A stretch of DNA of 64,000 nt from JBBIWA01 sp037439425 (GTDB lineage: Bacteria; Acidobacteriota; Blastocatellia; RBC074), in assembly GCA_037439425.1 (NCBI GenBank), contig JBBIWA010000012.1:35282-99281 (forward strand), given 5' to 3'. Of this stretch, positions 18,998 to 27,694 are shown piece by piece. Every line of letters starts with the position of its first letter. The first letter of the stretch is position 1. The translations under genes and the position numbers were made by a program. The notes below the pieces were generated by a model. The model ran no database searches and had not been told where the DNA came from. It saw only the letters and a list, made by a program, of their open reading frames with translations.

Positions 18998-19696
18998 TCA
19001 CGGCAAATCGATCAGGATGATTTCACTCGAACGCGATGCCGCCAATTCCAACCGTATCTCATCAGTGATGCGCGCTTGATCGCCGCTGCTGAGTACTTCT
19101 CCATTGACGGCGATCTCGCCATCAATCAGGTAAAGAAACGCTCGCCTTCCTCGTCTCAGTTCGTGCGCTAACTGATCGCCCGGTCGGATCGTTGAGACAT
19201 AGAAAGTCACGTCCTGGTGCACCTTGACAGAGTTACCAATTCCTTGCCCTGAAGCGATGGGCAGTAGCGCCCCAGCGCGTTGCTCAGGCCGAAATTGCTT
19301 CTGTTCGTATGAAGGTGCTAGTCCCGCTTGCGCAGGCCGCACCCACATCTGAAGCAGGCGAACCGGATCTTCGGTCGAAGCATTGTATTCTGAATGGGCA
19401 ATCCCCGTGCCTGCGCTCATGCGCTGGACTTCGCCAGCGCGGATGAGGCCCTGACCACCAGTGCTGTCTTTGTGTTCCAGTATGCCATCGAGCACGTAGG
19501 TGACGATCTCCATCTCGCGATGCGCGTGGGTGCCAAAGCCAGCTCCTGGCGCGATCGTATCGTGATTGAAGACGCGCAGCGGCCCGAATGAAACGTTCTG
19601 CGGATCGTAGTAGTAATCGAAACTGAAGAGCCAATAGGCCGACAGCCAATCGCTCTCAGCGTGGAACCGATCCTGGGCTTTGATAGTCTGGATCAT
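18998..19696 (-). CDS. Pirin-like bicupin protein
   Basis: 232 residues from the ATG at 19696 (AAGGAG ribosome-binding site; the start at 19717 lacks one). The pirin metal site is visible in HAHREMEIVTYVLDG with LEHKD and SAGTGIAHSEYN. A second cupin half follows (DQLAHELRRGRRAFLYLIDG). Pirins act as quercetinase-type dioxygenases or redox regulators. It lies 33 bp downstream of doxX, after marR, the common arrangement for electrophile or quinone stress operons. Confidence 0.9.
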   Translation of the reverse strand: MIQTIKAQDRFHAESDWLSAYWLFSFDYYYDPQNVSFGPLRVFNHDTIAPGAGFGTHAHREMEIVTYVLDGILEHKDSTGGQGLIRAGEVQRMSAGTGIAHSEYNASTEDPVRLLQMWVRPAQAGLAPSYEQKQFRPEQRAGALLPIASGQGIGNSVKVHQDVTFYVSTIRPGDQLAHELRRGRRAFLYLIDGEIAVNGEVLSSGDQARITDEIRLELAASRSSEIILIDLP

Positions 19697-19729
19697 AGAT
19701 ATTCTCCTTTTGCGCACTCGCGCAAACGA

Positions 19730-20182
19730 TTATTGCGACAGCTTGCGTTGCAGCAGGCCATCCAGCGAGAGCGCACCACCGCCGCGAATGATCAGCGCCA
19801 GGGCAATTCCAATGGCCAGCAGGTGATACTCAAACCCTTCACCTTGCTGGCTGCCGGCCCAGTTCATAAAAAAGCCGTGCTCAAGATGAACCAGCAAGAC
19901 TGCCACTGCCATCACACAGCCAATGCCCAACGCGGCGAGTCGGCTCAAGAAACCCGCGATCAGGGCAATTGAGCCGAGCGATTCGGTCATAATGGCCAGG
20001 AAGGCGAAGACCGTGGGGATGCCTAAGGTGTGGGTGAAGAATTGCATCGTGCCACTGAATCCGTACCCGCCAAACCAACCGAAGAGCTTCTGCGCGCCGT
20101 GCGGGAAGATCACCAGTCCCAGAGTCAGGCGTAGAATCAGAGGCAACCAATCGTGACTTGTTCCGAGTAGCTTACGTAACAT
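19730..20182 (-). CDS. DoxX-family membrane protein
   Basis: 150 residues from the ATG at 20182 after AAGGAAAA. Four hydrophobic segments and the DoxX pattern LILRLTLGLVIFPHGAQKLF then GWFGGYGF. Family members take part in membrane redox stress responses (for example with SodA and a rhodanese). Positioned between marR and pirin, it probably belongs to the regulon controlled by that MarR protein. A 19-bp near-palindrome sits about 50 bp upstream of its start. Confidence 0.9.
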   Translation of the reverse strand: MLRKLLGTSHDWLPLILRLTLGLVIFPHGAQKLFGWFGGYGFSGTMQFFTHTLGIPTVFAFLAIMTESLGSIALIAGFLSRLAALGIGCVMAVAVLLVHLEHGFFMNWAGSQQGEGFEYHLLAIGIALALIIRGGGALSLDGLLQRKLSQ

Positions 20183-20232
20183 CGGGTTTTCCTTTCTGAG
20201 GGAGCGACCCGAGCGGGCCGACGCTCCACTCT

Positions 20233-20251
20233 TTAACTGTTTACCAATTAA
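20233..20251. promoter_or_regulatory. Candidate MarR operator upstream of doxX
   Basis: TTAACTGTTTACCAATTAA is an imperfect 19-bp palindrome (TTAA-n-TG-n-T...A-n-CA-n-TTAA). A partly similar sequence (TGGTAAA...GTCAA) overlaps the -35 region of marR at 20731-20744. Two related sites, one at each promoter of the cluster, suggest autoregulation. Confidence 0.45.
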
Positions 20252-20267
20252 CAATCGAGCCAACGAT

Positions 20268-20726
20268 TCATTCGCCGAGCAGTTTGTTGAGCAGCGCGAG
20301 GAGGGTTTTTTGTTCTTGCCGGCCGAGCGGTTTCATCGTCTCTTCGGCGAAGCCGATCACCTCGGCAGCGGTCTCTGCGAGAAAGCTGGCTCCCTCCTCG
20401 GTCAGGGCGACCAGATTGACGCGCCGGTCACCGCAGGCCAGCCGCTTAACCATTCCGCGCTCTTCGAGCAGGTCAATCAGTTTAGTGACATTGGCGCGCG
20501 AGGAGAGCATGCGGCGCCCGATTTCGACTTGAGCGAGCGGCTCACCAGCGCCGTTGAGGATGCGCAAGACGTTGTAATGATTATCGGTCAGTCCCCAGCG
20601 GGCGAAGCGCTCGTCTGAGTTGCGCCACAGCCGGTCGCCCACCCGCATCAAGCGCACCAGGGCCTGTTCAGCAATGCTCGGCGGGATTTTCACTTTCGTC
20701 GTTTTCACTGGCGATACGATACACAT
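20268..20726 (-). CDS. MarR-family transcriptional regulator
   Basis: About 152 residues with the winged-helix MarR fold: LTDNHYNVLRILNGAGEPLA, then RRMLSSRANVTKLIDLLEER (recognition helix) and the wing GMVKRLACGDRRVNLVALTEEG. The ATG at 20726 is used here. However, a good promoter overlaps it on the minus strand (TTGACA at 20744-20739, 17 bp, TATCGT at 20721-20716), which would place the transcript start near 20709, right at a GTG (20708). A leaderless GTG start is therefore plausible. It probably represses itself and the doxX-pirin genes. It is divergent from an acyl-CoA ligase. Confidence 0.9.
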   Translation of the reverse strand: MCIVSPVKTTKVKIPPSIAEQALVRLMRVGDRLWRNSDERFARWGLTDNHYNVLRILNGAGEPLAQVEIGRRMLSSRANVTKLIDLLEERGMVKRLACGDRRVNLVALTEEGASFLAETAAEVIGFAEETMKPLGRQEQKTLLALLNKLLGE

Positions 20727-20744
20727 CCACTGGTAAATTGTCAA
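20716..20744 (-). promoter_or_regulatory. Sigma-70-like promoter of marR overlapped by operator-like sequence
   Basis: TTGACA, a 17-bp spacer and TATCGT, read on the minus strand. The -35 box lies inside the TGGTAAATTGTCAA segment resembling the doxX-proximal palindrome, which would let MarR block polymerase. Confidence 0.4.
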
Positions 20745-20902
20745 CCGGGAAATTATATCTTCTGGGCTGGCGGGCCGAAAGCGCGCCCGACGACAGCGGG
20801 CCGAACGATCTGTTACCCACTGTTGCTGGCCTGGCCAGTTATGTTAAGCTGCTGCCGGTCTCACCAGAGCAGTTAATGACACCATCTCAGGAGGCGGCAA
20901 CG

Positions 20903-22501
20903 ATGATCGTTCCCTTGAACGAGTTCGACTTTCTCAAACGGGCACTTGCGGTTTATGCCGAGCGGGAAGCGGTCGTCTGTGGCGAGCACCGTTTCACCTA
21001 CCGGCAATTCGGCAAGCGGGTGAACGCCTGGGCGCACGCGATGCGCAGTCTGGGGGTGGAGAAAGGGGATCGGGTAGCGGTCCTGTCGCAGAACTGCCAC
21101 CGCATGCTGGAAGCTTTCTTTGGCGCGCCGCTTGTGGGCGCGATCCTGATGCCACTGAATTTTCGCCTTCTGCCATCGGACTTCGACTACATCCTCAATC
21201 ACGGCGAAGCCAAAGTGGTGATCGTCGAAGAAGGGCTCACCGGCCAGATCGACCAGATTCGCTCTCACCTGCGCAGCGTCGAGCATTACCTGATCGGCAC
21301 AGACCAGAGAGAGCACTTGCCAGACGGATGGCGCAGCTACGAAGCGCTGCTGGCTGCTGCTCCATCGGAACCGGCCAAGCCTGCCATCGTTGATGAAAAC
21401 GAGCCATCGGCTTTGCTCTACACCTCCGGCACTACGGGCAAACCGAAGGGGGTGATGCTGACGCACCGCAATCTTTATCTCAATGCGCTCAACGCAACGA
21501 TTGAATTTGGTCTGCGCGACACGGACGTTTATTTGCACACGCTGGCGATGTTTCACTGCAATGGCTGGGGCTTGCCTTATTCGGTCACGGGAGTGGGAGC
21601 TAGGCACGTAGTGATGAAGAAGTTTGAGCCAGCGGCTTTCTATGAACTGGCCATTCGCGAACAGATGTCGTTTGCTTGCATGCCGCCGACGATGATCAAT
21701 ATGGCCTTGAATCATCCTCTGGGCCAAGATCCGCCAGCAGATTTGCCGCGCGCCGTCAGAATTGGCACCGCCGGGTCCGCACCGCCGATGGCGCTGATCA
21801 AGGCGATGCAGGAGCGCTTGGGCTGGCAGGTGATTCAGATCTACGGGTTGACCGAGACCGCGCCTTTCCTGACGGTCTCGAAGATCAAGCCGCACATGCG
21901 CAACTGGTCGTTTGAGGAGAAGTGCCGGGTGCAGACCAAGACGGGCTATCCGATGCACGGCGTCGAGCTGCGCGTTGTGGACGACAATGGTAACGACATT
22001 GCCCCCGACGGCCAGCAGGTGGGGGAAGTGATCGCGCGCAGCAACGTGGTGATGGCTGGCTACTGGCGGCAGCCCGAAGCTACCGACGCGGTGATCGTAG
22101 ACGGCTGGTTCCACACGGGCGATATGGCTACGATTGACAGTGAAGGCTACATTGAAATCGTGGATCGCAAAAAGGACCTGATTATTTCCGGTGGCGAGAA
22201 TATTTCCTCCATTGAGGTCGAAGGGATGCTCTACAGGCATCCGGCGGTGCTCGAAGCTGCTTGTATTGCTATCCCTGACGAGAAATGGGGAGAGGTGCCT
22301 GCCGCGCTGGTGGTGCTCAAGCCAGGGATGAGCGCCACCGAAGCTGAGTTGATCGAGTTCTGCCGCGCTCACCTGGCCCACTTCAAATGTCCGAAAGCGG
22401 TGAGTTTTATTGAGGCACTCCCGCGCACAGCGACCGGGAAGATTCAGAAGAATCTGTTGCGGGATAAGTATTGGCAGGGACGAGTCAAGCGGGTGAATTA
22501 G
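20903..22501 (+). CDS. Acyl-CoA ligase (AMP-forming, long/medium-chain type)
   Basis: 532 residues from the ATG at 20903, which follows AGGAGG; the longer frame to 20738 overlaps the marR promoter and is not supported. Adenylating-enzyme motifs: P-loop LLYTSGTTGKPKGVMLTHRN (about 173-192), IYGLTETAPF, the core YGYWR-like GYWRQPEATD, WFHTGDMATID, the hinge DRKKDLIISGGENISSIEVE, and the C-terminal Lys in RTATGKIQKNLLR. It activates a fatty or related carboxylic acid to its CoA thioester. The substrate is not evident. A second ligase lies at 61895-63574. Confidence 0.93.
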   Translation: MIVPLNEFDFLKRALAVYAEREAVVCGEHRFTYRQFGKRVNAWAHAMRSLGVEKGDRVAVLSQNCHRMLEAFFGAPLVGAILMPLNFRLLPSDFDYILNHGEAKVVIVEEGLTGQIDQIRSHLRSVEHYLIGTDQREHLPDGWRSYEALLAAAPSEPAKPAIVDENEPSALLYTSGTTGKPKGVMLTHRNLYLNALNATIEFGLRDTDVYLHTLAMFHCNGWGLPYSVTGVGARHVVMKKFEPAAFYELAIREQMSFACMPPTMINMALNHPLGQDPPADLPRAVRIGTAGSAPPMALIKAMQERLGWQVIQIYGLTETAPFLTVSKIKPHMRNWSFEEKCRVQTKTGYPMHGVELRVVDDNGNDIAPDGQQVGEVIARSNVVMAGYWRQPEATDAVIVDGWFHTGDMATIDSEGYIEIVDRKKDLIISGGENISSIEVEGMLYRHPAVLEAACIAIPDEKWGEVPAALVVLKPGMSATEAELIEFCRAHLAHFKCPKAVSFIEALPRTATGKIQKNLLRDKYWQGRVKRVN

Positions 22502-22540
22502 AAATTGATTGAATGAAAGGCGTGCAGTGTCTAATATCGT

Positions 22541-22660
22541 TACTGGCGGCGGTCAAGGCCGATTTTAGCCGGTCCTCAGTCGTCAAGCATCTGTCGTCTG
22601 CCTGCCTACGGCGCAGGCAAGTCAGTAGCCACCTCTTCATCCGAGGGGAAATTGCTGTAG
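22541..22660 (+). repeat. Family E dispersed repeat, copy 2
   Basis: Matches 11245-11380 in the same orientation, sharing GCGGTCAAGG...TTTTAGCC and GTCAGTAGCCACCTCTTCATC. The rest of the 22502-22887 interval shows no gene. Confidence 0.55.
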
Positions 22661-22887
22661 AGTGGGTCTGCAATACCTGGGAAGTTACCCCAATAGTACG
22701 GAAGAGAGGGGCAAGCTGAGCGCTACGGCCCGAGAGTGCGGACCGCACTTTGCAAAACGCCACGGAGACTTTAGCTGAAATACGGCGATAAGTTGCACCA
22801 GAGAGGTCAGCAGGTTGGTTGCAGCGGCGCGCAGACAGCCGGAGGGATCGCCTGGTAGTGATGTTTTGGAATCAGTTATAGGTTCAG

Positions 22888-23643
22888 ATGAGTGCGCTAA
22901 TTTCCGTAGAGAATTTACGCAAGAAGTTCGGCCATATCGTTGCTTTGCGCGGCATCAGTTTTGAAGTTGCAGCCTCGGAGCTGACGGTGATCATCGGCCC
23001 TTCGGGTTGCGGCAAGTCAACGTTGCTGCGTTGCCTGAACGGATTGGAACTGTTCGACAGTGGGCGCGTGCGCATCGGTGACTTCACGTTTGAGCGCAAT
23101 AACGGGATCTCACATCGGGAGTTGCAGGTGCAGCTTCGCCATCTGCGTGAGGAAGTGGGCATGGTCTTTCAAAGCTTCAATCTCTTTCCGCATCTGACGG
23201 TGCTGGAAAACGCCGTGCTGGCTCCGATGGTGGTCAAAAAGCTGGATCGCCAAACGGCGGAGCGGCGGGCGCGCGAATTGCTGGCTAAAGTAGGACTCAG
23301 TGACCGGCTCGATTACTATCCGTCACAACTCTCCGGCGGGCAGCAGCAGCGTGCCGCTATTGCTCGCGCGCTGGCCATGTCGCCCAAGGTGATGCTTTAT
23401 GACGAGCCGACCTCGTCGCTCGATCCTAGCCTCGTGGGCGAAGTGCTTAACATTATGCGCAAGCTGGATGATGAAGGCATGACGCAGGTGGTAGTGACGC
23501 ACGAGATGCGTTTTGCACGCGATGTGGCCGATAAGATCCTCTTCCTCGATGACGGGGAATTGGTCGAATCGGCCTCCCCTGAAGAGATCTTTTCCGCGCC
23601 GCGCGATGAGCGCACGCGCGAGTTTTTAAGGAGCTTCCTCTGA
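22888..23643 (+). CDS. glnQ: Polar amino-acid ABC transporter ATP-binding protein (GlnQ-like)
   Basis: 251 residues. Walker A GPSGCGKST (about 37-45), Q-loop VFQSFNLFPHLTV, signature LSGGQQQRAAIARALA, Walker B VMLYDEPTSSLDP and the switch His in VVTHEM are all present. The signature and the FNLFPHLT segment are typical of the polar amino-acid branch. Its TGA overlaps the ATG of the fused binding protein-permease (TGATG), so the two are translationally coupled and form a complete importer. Confidence 0.93.
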   Translation: MSALISVENLRKKFGHIVALRGISFEVAASELTVIIGPSGCGKSTLLRCLNGLELFDSGRVRIGDFTFERNNGISHRELQVQLRHLREEVGMVFQSFNLFPHLTVLENAVLAPMVVKKLDRQTAERRARELLAKVGLSDRLDYYPSQLSGGQQQRAAIARALAMSPKVMLYDEPTSSLDPSLVGEVLNIMRKLDDEGMTQVVVTHEMRFARDVADKILFLDDGELVESASPEEIFSAPRDERTREFLRSFL

Positions 23644-25208
23644 TGGAACAAATGTCCGCCCGGCTTGGGCTGCTAACTTTACTGTTGGTTGTGGGGTTAG
23701 CTGGCTTATCTGCCAGCGCAGATGAGCCTCAAGAGCTTCGCTGGGGTGGTGATTCAGAAGGTGGCGCTCCCTATGTCTTTCAGGACCCGAAAAATCCCCG
23801 CGATATCATCGGCTTTGAAGTGGACCTGGCCGAAGCACTGGGCGAGAGGCTCAAACGTCGCCCGGTCTTCGTCCAGAACCAGTGGGATGGCCTGATCCCC
23901 GGACTTCAGCGCGGCAACTATGACATCGCGATGAATGGTCTGGAGATCACTGAAGATCGCAAGCAGGAGATCAATTTCACCCTTCCCTACTATGTCACCA
24001 CACTGCAGATCAGCGTGCGCGTAGAGGAGAAGGGGATTAATTCGCTGGCTGATCTCAAAGGCCGCAAAGTAGGCACGCTCAAATACTCGCTGGCTCAGCG
24101 CGTGCTGGAACGCGAAGGTGGGATTCAGATTCGCACCTACGATGGCGTGATCAATTCCTATCATGACCTGGCCAATGGGCGGCTTGACGCTGTGCTGAAC
24201 GATTATCCGATTGCCATCTACTACAGCAGGCCGATTCCAAAGCTGAAATTCGCTGGCCCGCCCATCGAGATGGTGCTTTATGGCATCGGAGTGCGCAAAG
24301 AAGATGCGGCGCTGCTAGCGCGATTGAATCAGGCGCTGCTCGATTTAATGAAGTCGGGTGAGCTGCGGCGCATCTACGAAAAGTGGGGTCTGTGGAACTT
24401 GGAGACCGAAAAGCTCTTTGCTCAACTGACTGCTGCTCCGGCGCAGGCTCTGGAAGACTACACCAGAAGCGTGACCCGCAAGCTGAGCTGGCGTGACCGC
24501 CTATGGCAATACCTCAGCTACGTGCCGATCCTGCTTTTCCGTGGTGCGCCGATGACGCTACTGATTTCGGTTCTAGGCATGGCGCTGGCCATCGCCTTCG
24601 GCCTGATTCTGGCGCTGGTTAACCTGTACGCTCCCCGCCCTCTGGCCTGGGCTTCGCGCGCCTACATCGAACTGTTTCGCGGAACGCCGCTGTTGATTCA
24701 GCTCTATCTGATCTTCTACGGGTTGCCCAGCGTCGGTATCAGGCTCGATCCGCTTGCGGCAGCGATTGTCGGCTTGGGCTTGAATTACGCGGCCTATGAA
24801 GCCGAGAACTACCGTGCAGGTATTCAAGCTATTCCGCGTGGGCAGATGGAAGCAGCGCTCAGCTTGGGGATGACGCGCGCTCAGGCTTTGCAGCACGTGA
24901 TCGTGCCGCAGGCGCTGCGGATAGTGATTCCACCGGTCACCAACGACTTCATTGCGCTCTTCAAAGATTCGTCCGTTGTTTCGGTGATCACGATGGTGGA
25001 GCTAACCAAAGTCTACGGTCAACTGGCCTCTACTTACTACGACTATATCGGGGTGGGGATTCTCACCGCCGCGATCTACTTCCTCATGGGCTTGCCATTT
25101 GTCAGGCTGGCGCGGTGGGCCGAGGCGCGAATGGCGACCGACAAGCGTGTGGTCGTGGTGGCGCGGCGCCGATGGTTCGGTGTAGGGGCCAAGCCGGTTG
25201 AGGGATAA
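23643..25208 (+). CDS. Fused periplasmic binding protein-permease of a polar amino-acid ABC importer (GlnH-GlnP type)
   Basis: 521 residues: signal peptide (1-26), a type-II periplasmic binding domain (about 30-270: GLIPGLQRGNYDIAMNGLEI, FTLPYYVTTLQISVRVEEKG, LKGRKVGTLKYS), a linker, then an ABC permease (about 295-505) with TM segments and the EAA loop (EAALSLGMTRAQALQHVIVP). The fusion ties receptor and channel in one chain, as known for some Gram-positive and other GlnHP systems. With the preceding ATPase it would import glutamine, glutamate or a similar amino acid. Specificity is not determined by what can be read here. Confidence 0.92.
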   Translation: MEQMSARLGLLTLLLVVGLAGLSASADEPQELRWGGDSEGGAPYVFQDPKNPRDIIGFEVDLAEALGERLKRRPVFVQNQWDGLIPGLQRGNYDIAMNGLEITEDRKQEINFTLPYYVTTLQISVRVEEKGINSLADLKGRKVGTLKYSLAQRVLEREGGIQIRTYDGVINSYHDLANGRLDAVLNDYPIAIYYSRPIPKLKFAGPPIEMVLYGIGVRKEDAALLARLNQALLDLMKSGELRRIYEKWGLWNLETEKLFAQLTAAPAQALEDYTRSVTRKLSWRDRLWQYLSYVPILLFRGAPMTLLISVLGMALAIAFGLILALVNLYAPRPLAWASRAYIELFRGTPLLIQLYLIFYGLPSVGIRLDPLAAAIVGLGLNYAAYEAENYRAGIQAIPRGQMEAALSLGMTRAQALQHVIVPQALRIVIPPVTNDFIALFKDSSVVSVITMVELTKVYGQLASTYYDYIGVGILTAAIYFLMGLPFVRLARWAEARMATDKRVVVVARRRWFGVGAKPVEG

Positions 25209-25394
25209 AGCAGAGGAGTTATTTCTCTCCTCGGTAGGGGAGCGCCCTGCAAGCGATGGAAAGTGGCGCCTGCCGGCAGATTGCGCTGATTGGAAACTAG
25301 AAAGTGCCTGCAGGCTGCAAACGATTTCCTGAAGGCGGCGAGGCCAATGAGGTCAGTGAGGGGCAAAATAGTTTCTCTCTGCCTCAGGGCGTCG

Positions 25395-25690
25395 CGCGAG
25401 CGACATCAATGACTCCTCGGAAAATCCCTGGGTACGCACGCATCCTTGCGTGCCTGCCTTCGTTAAGCAAGCCATTACCGAAGACCAAGCACGCTCGCGA
25501 GCGTGCGCTCGTGAGGTTTTCATCATCTGAGGGCGTCGTCCGGGACGACATCAACGACTCCTGCGGAAAATCCTGGGTACGCACGCATCCTTGCGTGCTC
25601 ATTGGGGCTGAAGATCTTGCACGCTCGCGAGCGTGCGCTCGTGAGGGTTTGATCGTCTCTCCCGCGTCGCAGCGCGACATGAATGACTCC
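25395..25690 (-). repeat. Family B repeat, two tandem units
   Basis: Read on the minus strand, two head-to-tail units of about 140-150 bp. Each has a GTCGC(n)GCGAC-type hairpin, a perfect GCACGCTCGCGAGCGTGC palindrome, a GCACGCAAGGATGCGTGC hairpin, and CCCAGG(G)ATTTTCCG(C)AGGAGT at the end. The AGGAGT end of one unit is the start of the next. A 98-codon frame runs through both units (25680-25384) but is composed only of repeat sequence. No gene follows directly on this strand. Confidence 0.75.
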
Positions 25691-25867
25691 TTCTGATTGC
25701 GTCTGTAACCTTGGATCTTGACAGTCAGTGGAAGAAGACGCCCTAGGGCGAATGCTCAAGACGGTACTGTCTGAGGCTGACTTACGCAGTTGGCGATATT
25801 AGTACAATCACCGGGGGCATGAGGAGAGTTCTGACTGTCGAGTTTGAGGCCTTAAGGAGAAGCCGGC

Positions 25868-26413
25868 ATGAAACTTGAAGGAACACACACGATCAGAGCA
25901 TCACGTCTACGGCTATGGAGGTTAATGATTGATCCCGAAGTGCTCAAACGTTGTGTGCCGGGTGTCGAATCGCTCGAAACCAGCCCCGATGGATCATACA
26001 AGATGACTTTGAAGGCTGGCATCGGCACGATCAAAGGCACCTACACCGGTACGATCCGTTTAGAGGAGATGCGCAAGCCGGAGCACTACAAAATAATCGT
26101 AGATGGCAAAGGCTCGACTGGCTTCGTCAAAGGCGCAGGCACACTCGATCTGGCCGAGCAAGGCGATGAAACAGTAGTGAGTTATTCTGGTGAGGTGCAT
26201 GTTGGCGGAACCATCGCCAGTGTAGGAGCGCGGATGATCACTTCGGCAGCCAAGATGATGGCTGCGCAGTTCTTCACGGCACTTGCAGCTGAAGCCGCAG
26301 CAGTTGCCAAAGCAGAGGGGGCGGGCCAGGAAGTTATCCCGCCGAAACACGGTTTTCTTCGTAACGCCTTGCGGTGGCTCGCGGGGCTGATCCGACGCTG
26401 GCTAAAACGATAG
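25868..26413 (+). CDS. CoxG-like SRPBCC protein (carbon monoxide dehydrogenase subunit G family)
   Basis: 181 residues from the ATG at 25868 after AAGGAG. The SRPBCC/CoxG pattern is clear: LWRLMIDPEVLKRCVPGVES, then GTIKGTYTGTIRLEE, GAGTLDLAEQGDETVVSYSG and VGGTIASVGARMITSAAKMM. The C-terminus is basic and amphipathic (RWLAGLIRRWLKR), fitting membrane anchoring. In CO-dehydrogenase operons CoxG recruits the enzyme to the membrane, but many homologues stand alone. No cox genes are nearby, so the role here is uncertain. Confidence 0.88.
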   Translation: MKLEGTHTIRASRLRLWRLMIDPEVLKRCVPGVESLETSPDGSYKMTLKAGIGTIKGTYTGTIRLEEMRKPEHYKIIVDGKGSTGFVKGAGTLDLAEQGDETVVSYSGEVHVGGTIASVGARMITSAAKMMAAQFFTALAAEAAAVAKAEGAGQEVIPPKHGFLRNALRWLAGLIRRWLKR

Positions 26414-26504
26414 TGTCCAGTTCCGCCAGTGGGTCACATCAGTCTCAGCGATAGTAAATAGCAGGTTGCAGTTGAACGAATGGGCGCAAGCTGACCACTG
26501 ACCG

Positions 26505-26553
26505 CTGGACTATAATCTTTGCTGCTGCGCTAGCAGCAGAGATTATGGTCCAG
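26505..26553. repeat. Strong imperfect hairpin (about 20-bp arms)
   Basis: CTGGACTATAATCTTTGCTG pairs with CAGCAGAGATTATGGTCCAG with two mismatches across a 9-nt centre. No T-run follows on either strand, so it is not a typical intrinsic terminator. It lies between two convergent genes (CoxG-like and the metzincin-like gene). Confidence 0.6.
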
Positions 26554-26653
26554 CTATCAGTCTTCGGTCATCAGTCCTCAGTGATTTTCTCCTTATGCGA
26601 GTGAAATCCGCTGTGAGTGCGCACTACAGAGCTGGCGCCTAACTCAAGAGAGA

Positions 26654-27475
26654 CTAATTACCCTGGCCCGGTCTTGCTCCCTCCACCCAGGTAACCCAGG
26701 TGAAGACTCTATGTCCGCCACCAAAATCGAGCAGGTAGAGCGAATAGCCTCTCTCGCGTCCACCCCGGAGCAGTCTGCCCCACTGGGCTGGGGTCTCGAA
26801 ATCGATCTCGTTCATGGCAGGCGGTGCTTGGCTACGGGCAGCCGTCTGGCCAACGGTAGTTGTGGTGTCGAAGTGTTCATAGATGGCCTCCAGCTGCTGG
26901 TAATCGTGGAAGTTTGGATGCTCGTTGCTGGGCGGGCCATCTGGATCGCTAGTGTAATCCATGCAAGATCCGAGGTTTGGGTTCGTGTTGTTCTCGTCCT
27001 GATGATCAAGGCCGAAAATATGGCCGATCTCCTGACACATAACGAGCCGCCGCCAGGCTGGGGTATTGTAGCTCCGCGTGTTGAAATACGTATCATTGAG
27101 CTTCACAATACCTTGCGTGATGTGATCGCCGCTGACCCAGATCTGGGCTATTCCGAGCCAGCCGGTGTAGCCGTATCTCTCACTGCAGACCTCGGCCCGC
27201 CCGCTGGTGGGTCGGCAACTCTTCGGTTTGGTCCCACCCGCTACCACTGTGGTGTCCAGCACGCTAGATATACTCCAGTCGCTCGACGCTTCGCCGAGAT
27301 ATGCATCCCAAGCGGACGATACGTTATCACCTAGCTTCAAAGTGAATGGGTTGCTCGTGCGCGCCCAATGGTAATTACCCCAGGCATGGTCGGCGGAGGT
27401 GGGGAATGTCAGCATAGCAAATGCACATAATACTAGACTGACAAGCAGCAGCCGGCGATGAAAACTTGTGAACAT
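26654..27475 (-). CDS. Secreted metzincin-like protein with a QExxH zinc motif
   Basis: 273 residues from the ATG at 27475 (AAGGAG ribosome-binding site). A signal peptide (LLLVSLVLCAFAMLTFPTSA) precedes a domain with CQEIGHIFGLDHQDEN and, 22 residues on, CMDYTSDPDG, matching the metzincin zinc helix and Met-turn. The usual first His of HExxHxxGxxH is Gln here. Similar Gln-containing versions exist in some secreted bacterial proteins as far as I recall, so the protein may still bind zinc, or may be inactive. Conserved Cys pairs suggest disulfides. The C-terminal 70 residues are unassigned. Confidence 0.75.
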   Translation of the reverse strand: MFTSFHRRLLLVSLVLCAFAMLTFPTSADHAWGNYHWARTSNPFTLKLGDNVSSAWDAYLGEASSDWSISSVLDTTVVAGGTKPKSCRPTSGRAEVCSERYGYTGWLGIAQIWVSGDHITQGIVKLNDTYFNTRSYNTPAWRRLVMCQEIGHIFGLDHQDENNTNPNLGSCMDYTSDPDGPPSNEHPNFHDYQQLEAIYEHFDTTTTVGQTAARSQAPPAMNEIDFETPAQWGRLLRGGRERGYSLYLLDFGGGHRVFTWVTWVEGARPGQGN

Positions 27476-27694
27476 AAGAGACTCCTTCTTCACTTGTAGA
27501 ATCTACGCCACCCCAGTTTGATCAATAGCTCCAGGGATGACAATGAGGAAGAAATTTTCGGAAGATGAGGCGGAAACGTTTTATTTTTTTGGCTCACCTC
27601 CTGGTGGGCAAATACTAGGCTCGTGGAGAAGGCTTGTCAATAGTTTCTCCTTGACGGAAAGTGTTCGCACCAGGAGATTTTGTGTCTGCCGATC

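Noticed and set aside
20873..22381. 502-codon minus-strand ORF
   Set aside because: It is the antisense shadow of the acyl-CoA ligase, whose domain motifs are unambiguous.
25384..25680. 98-codon minus-strand ORF
   Set aside because: It consists entirely of two family B repeat units; its residues change frame and content between copies, so it is not a conserved protein.
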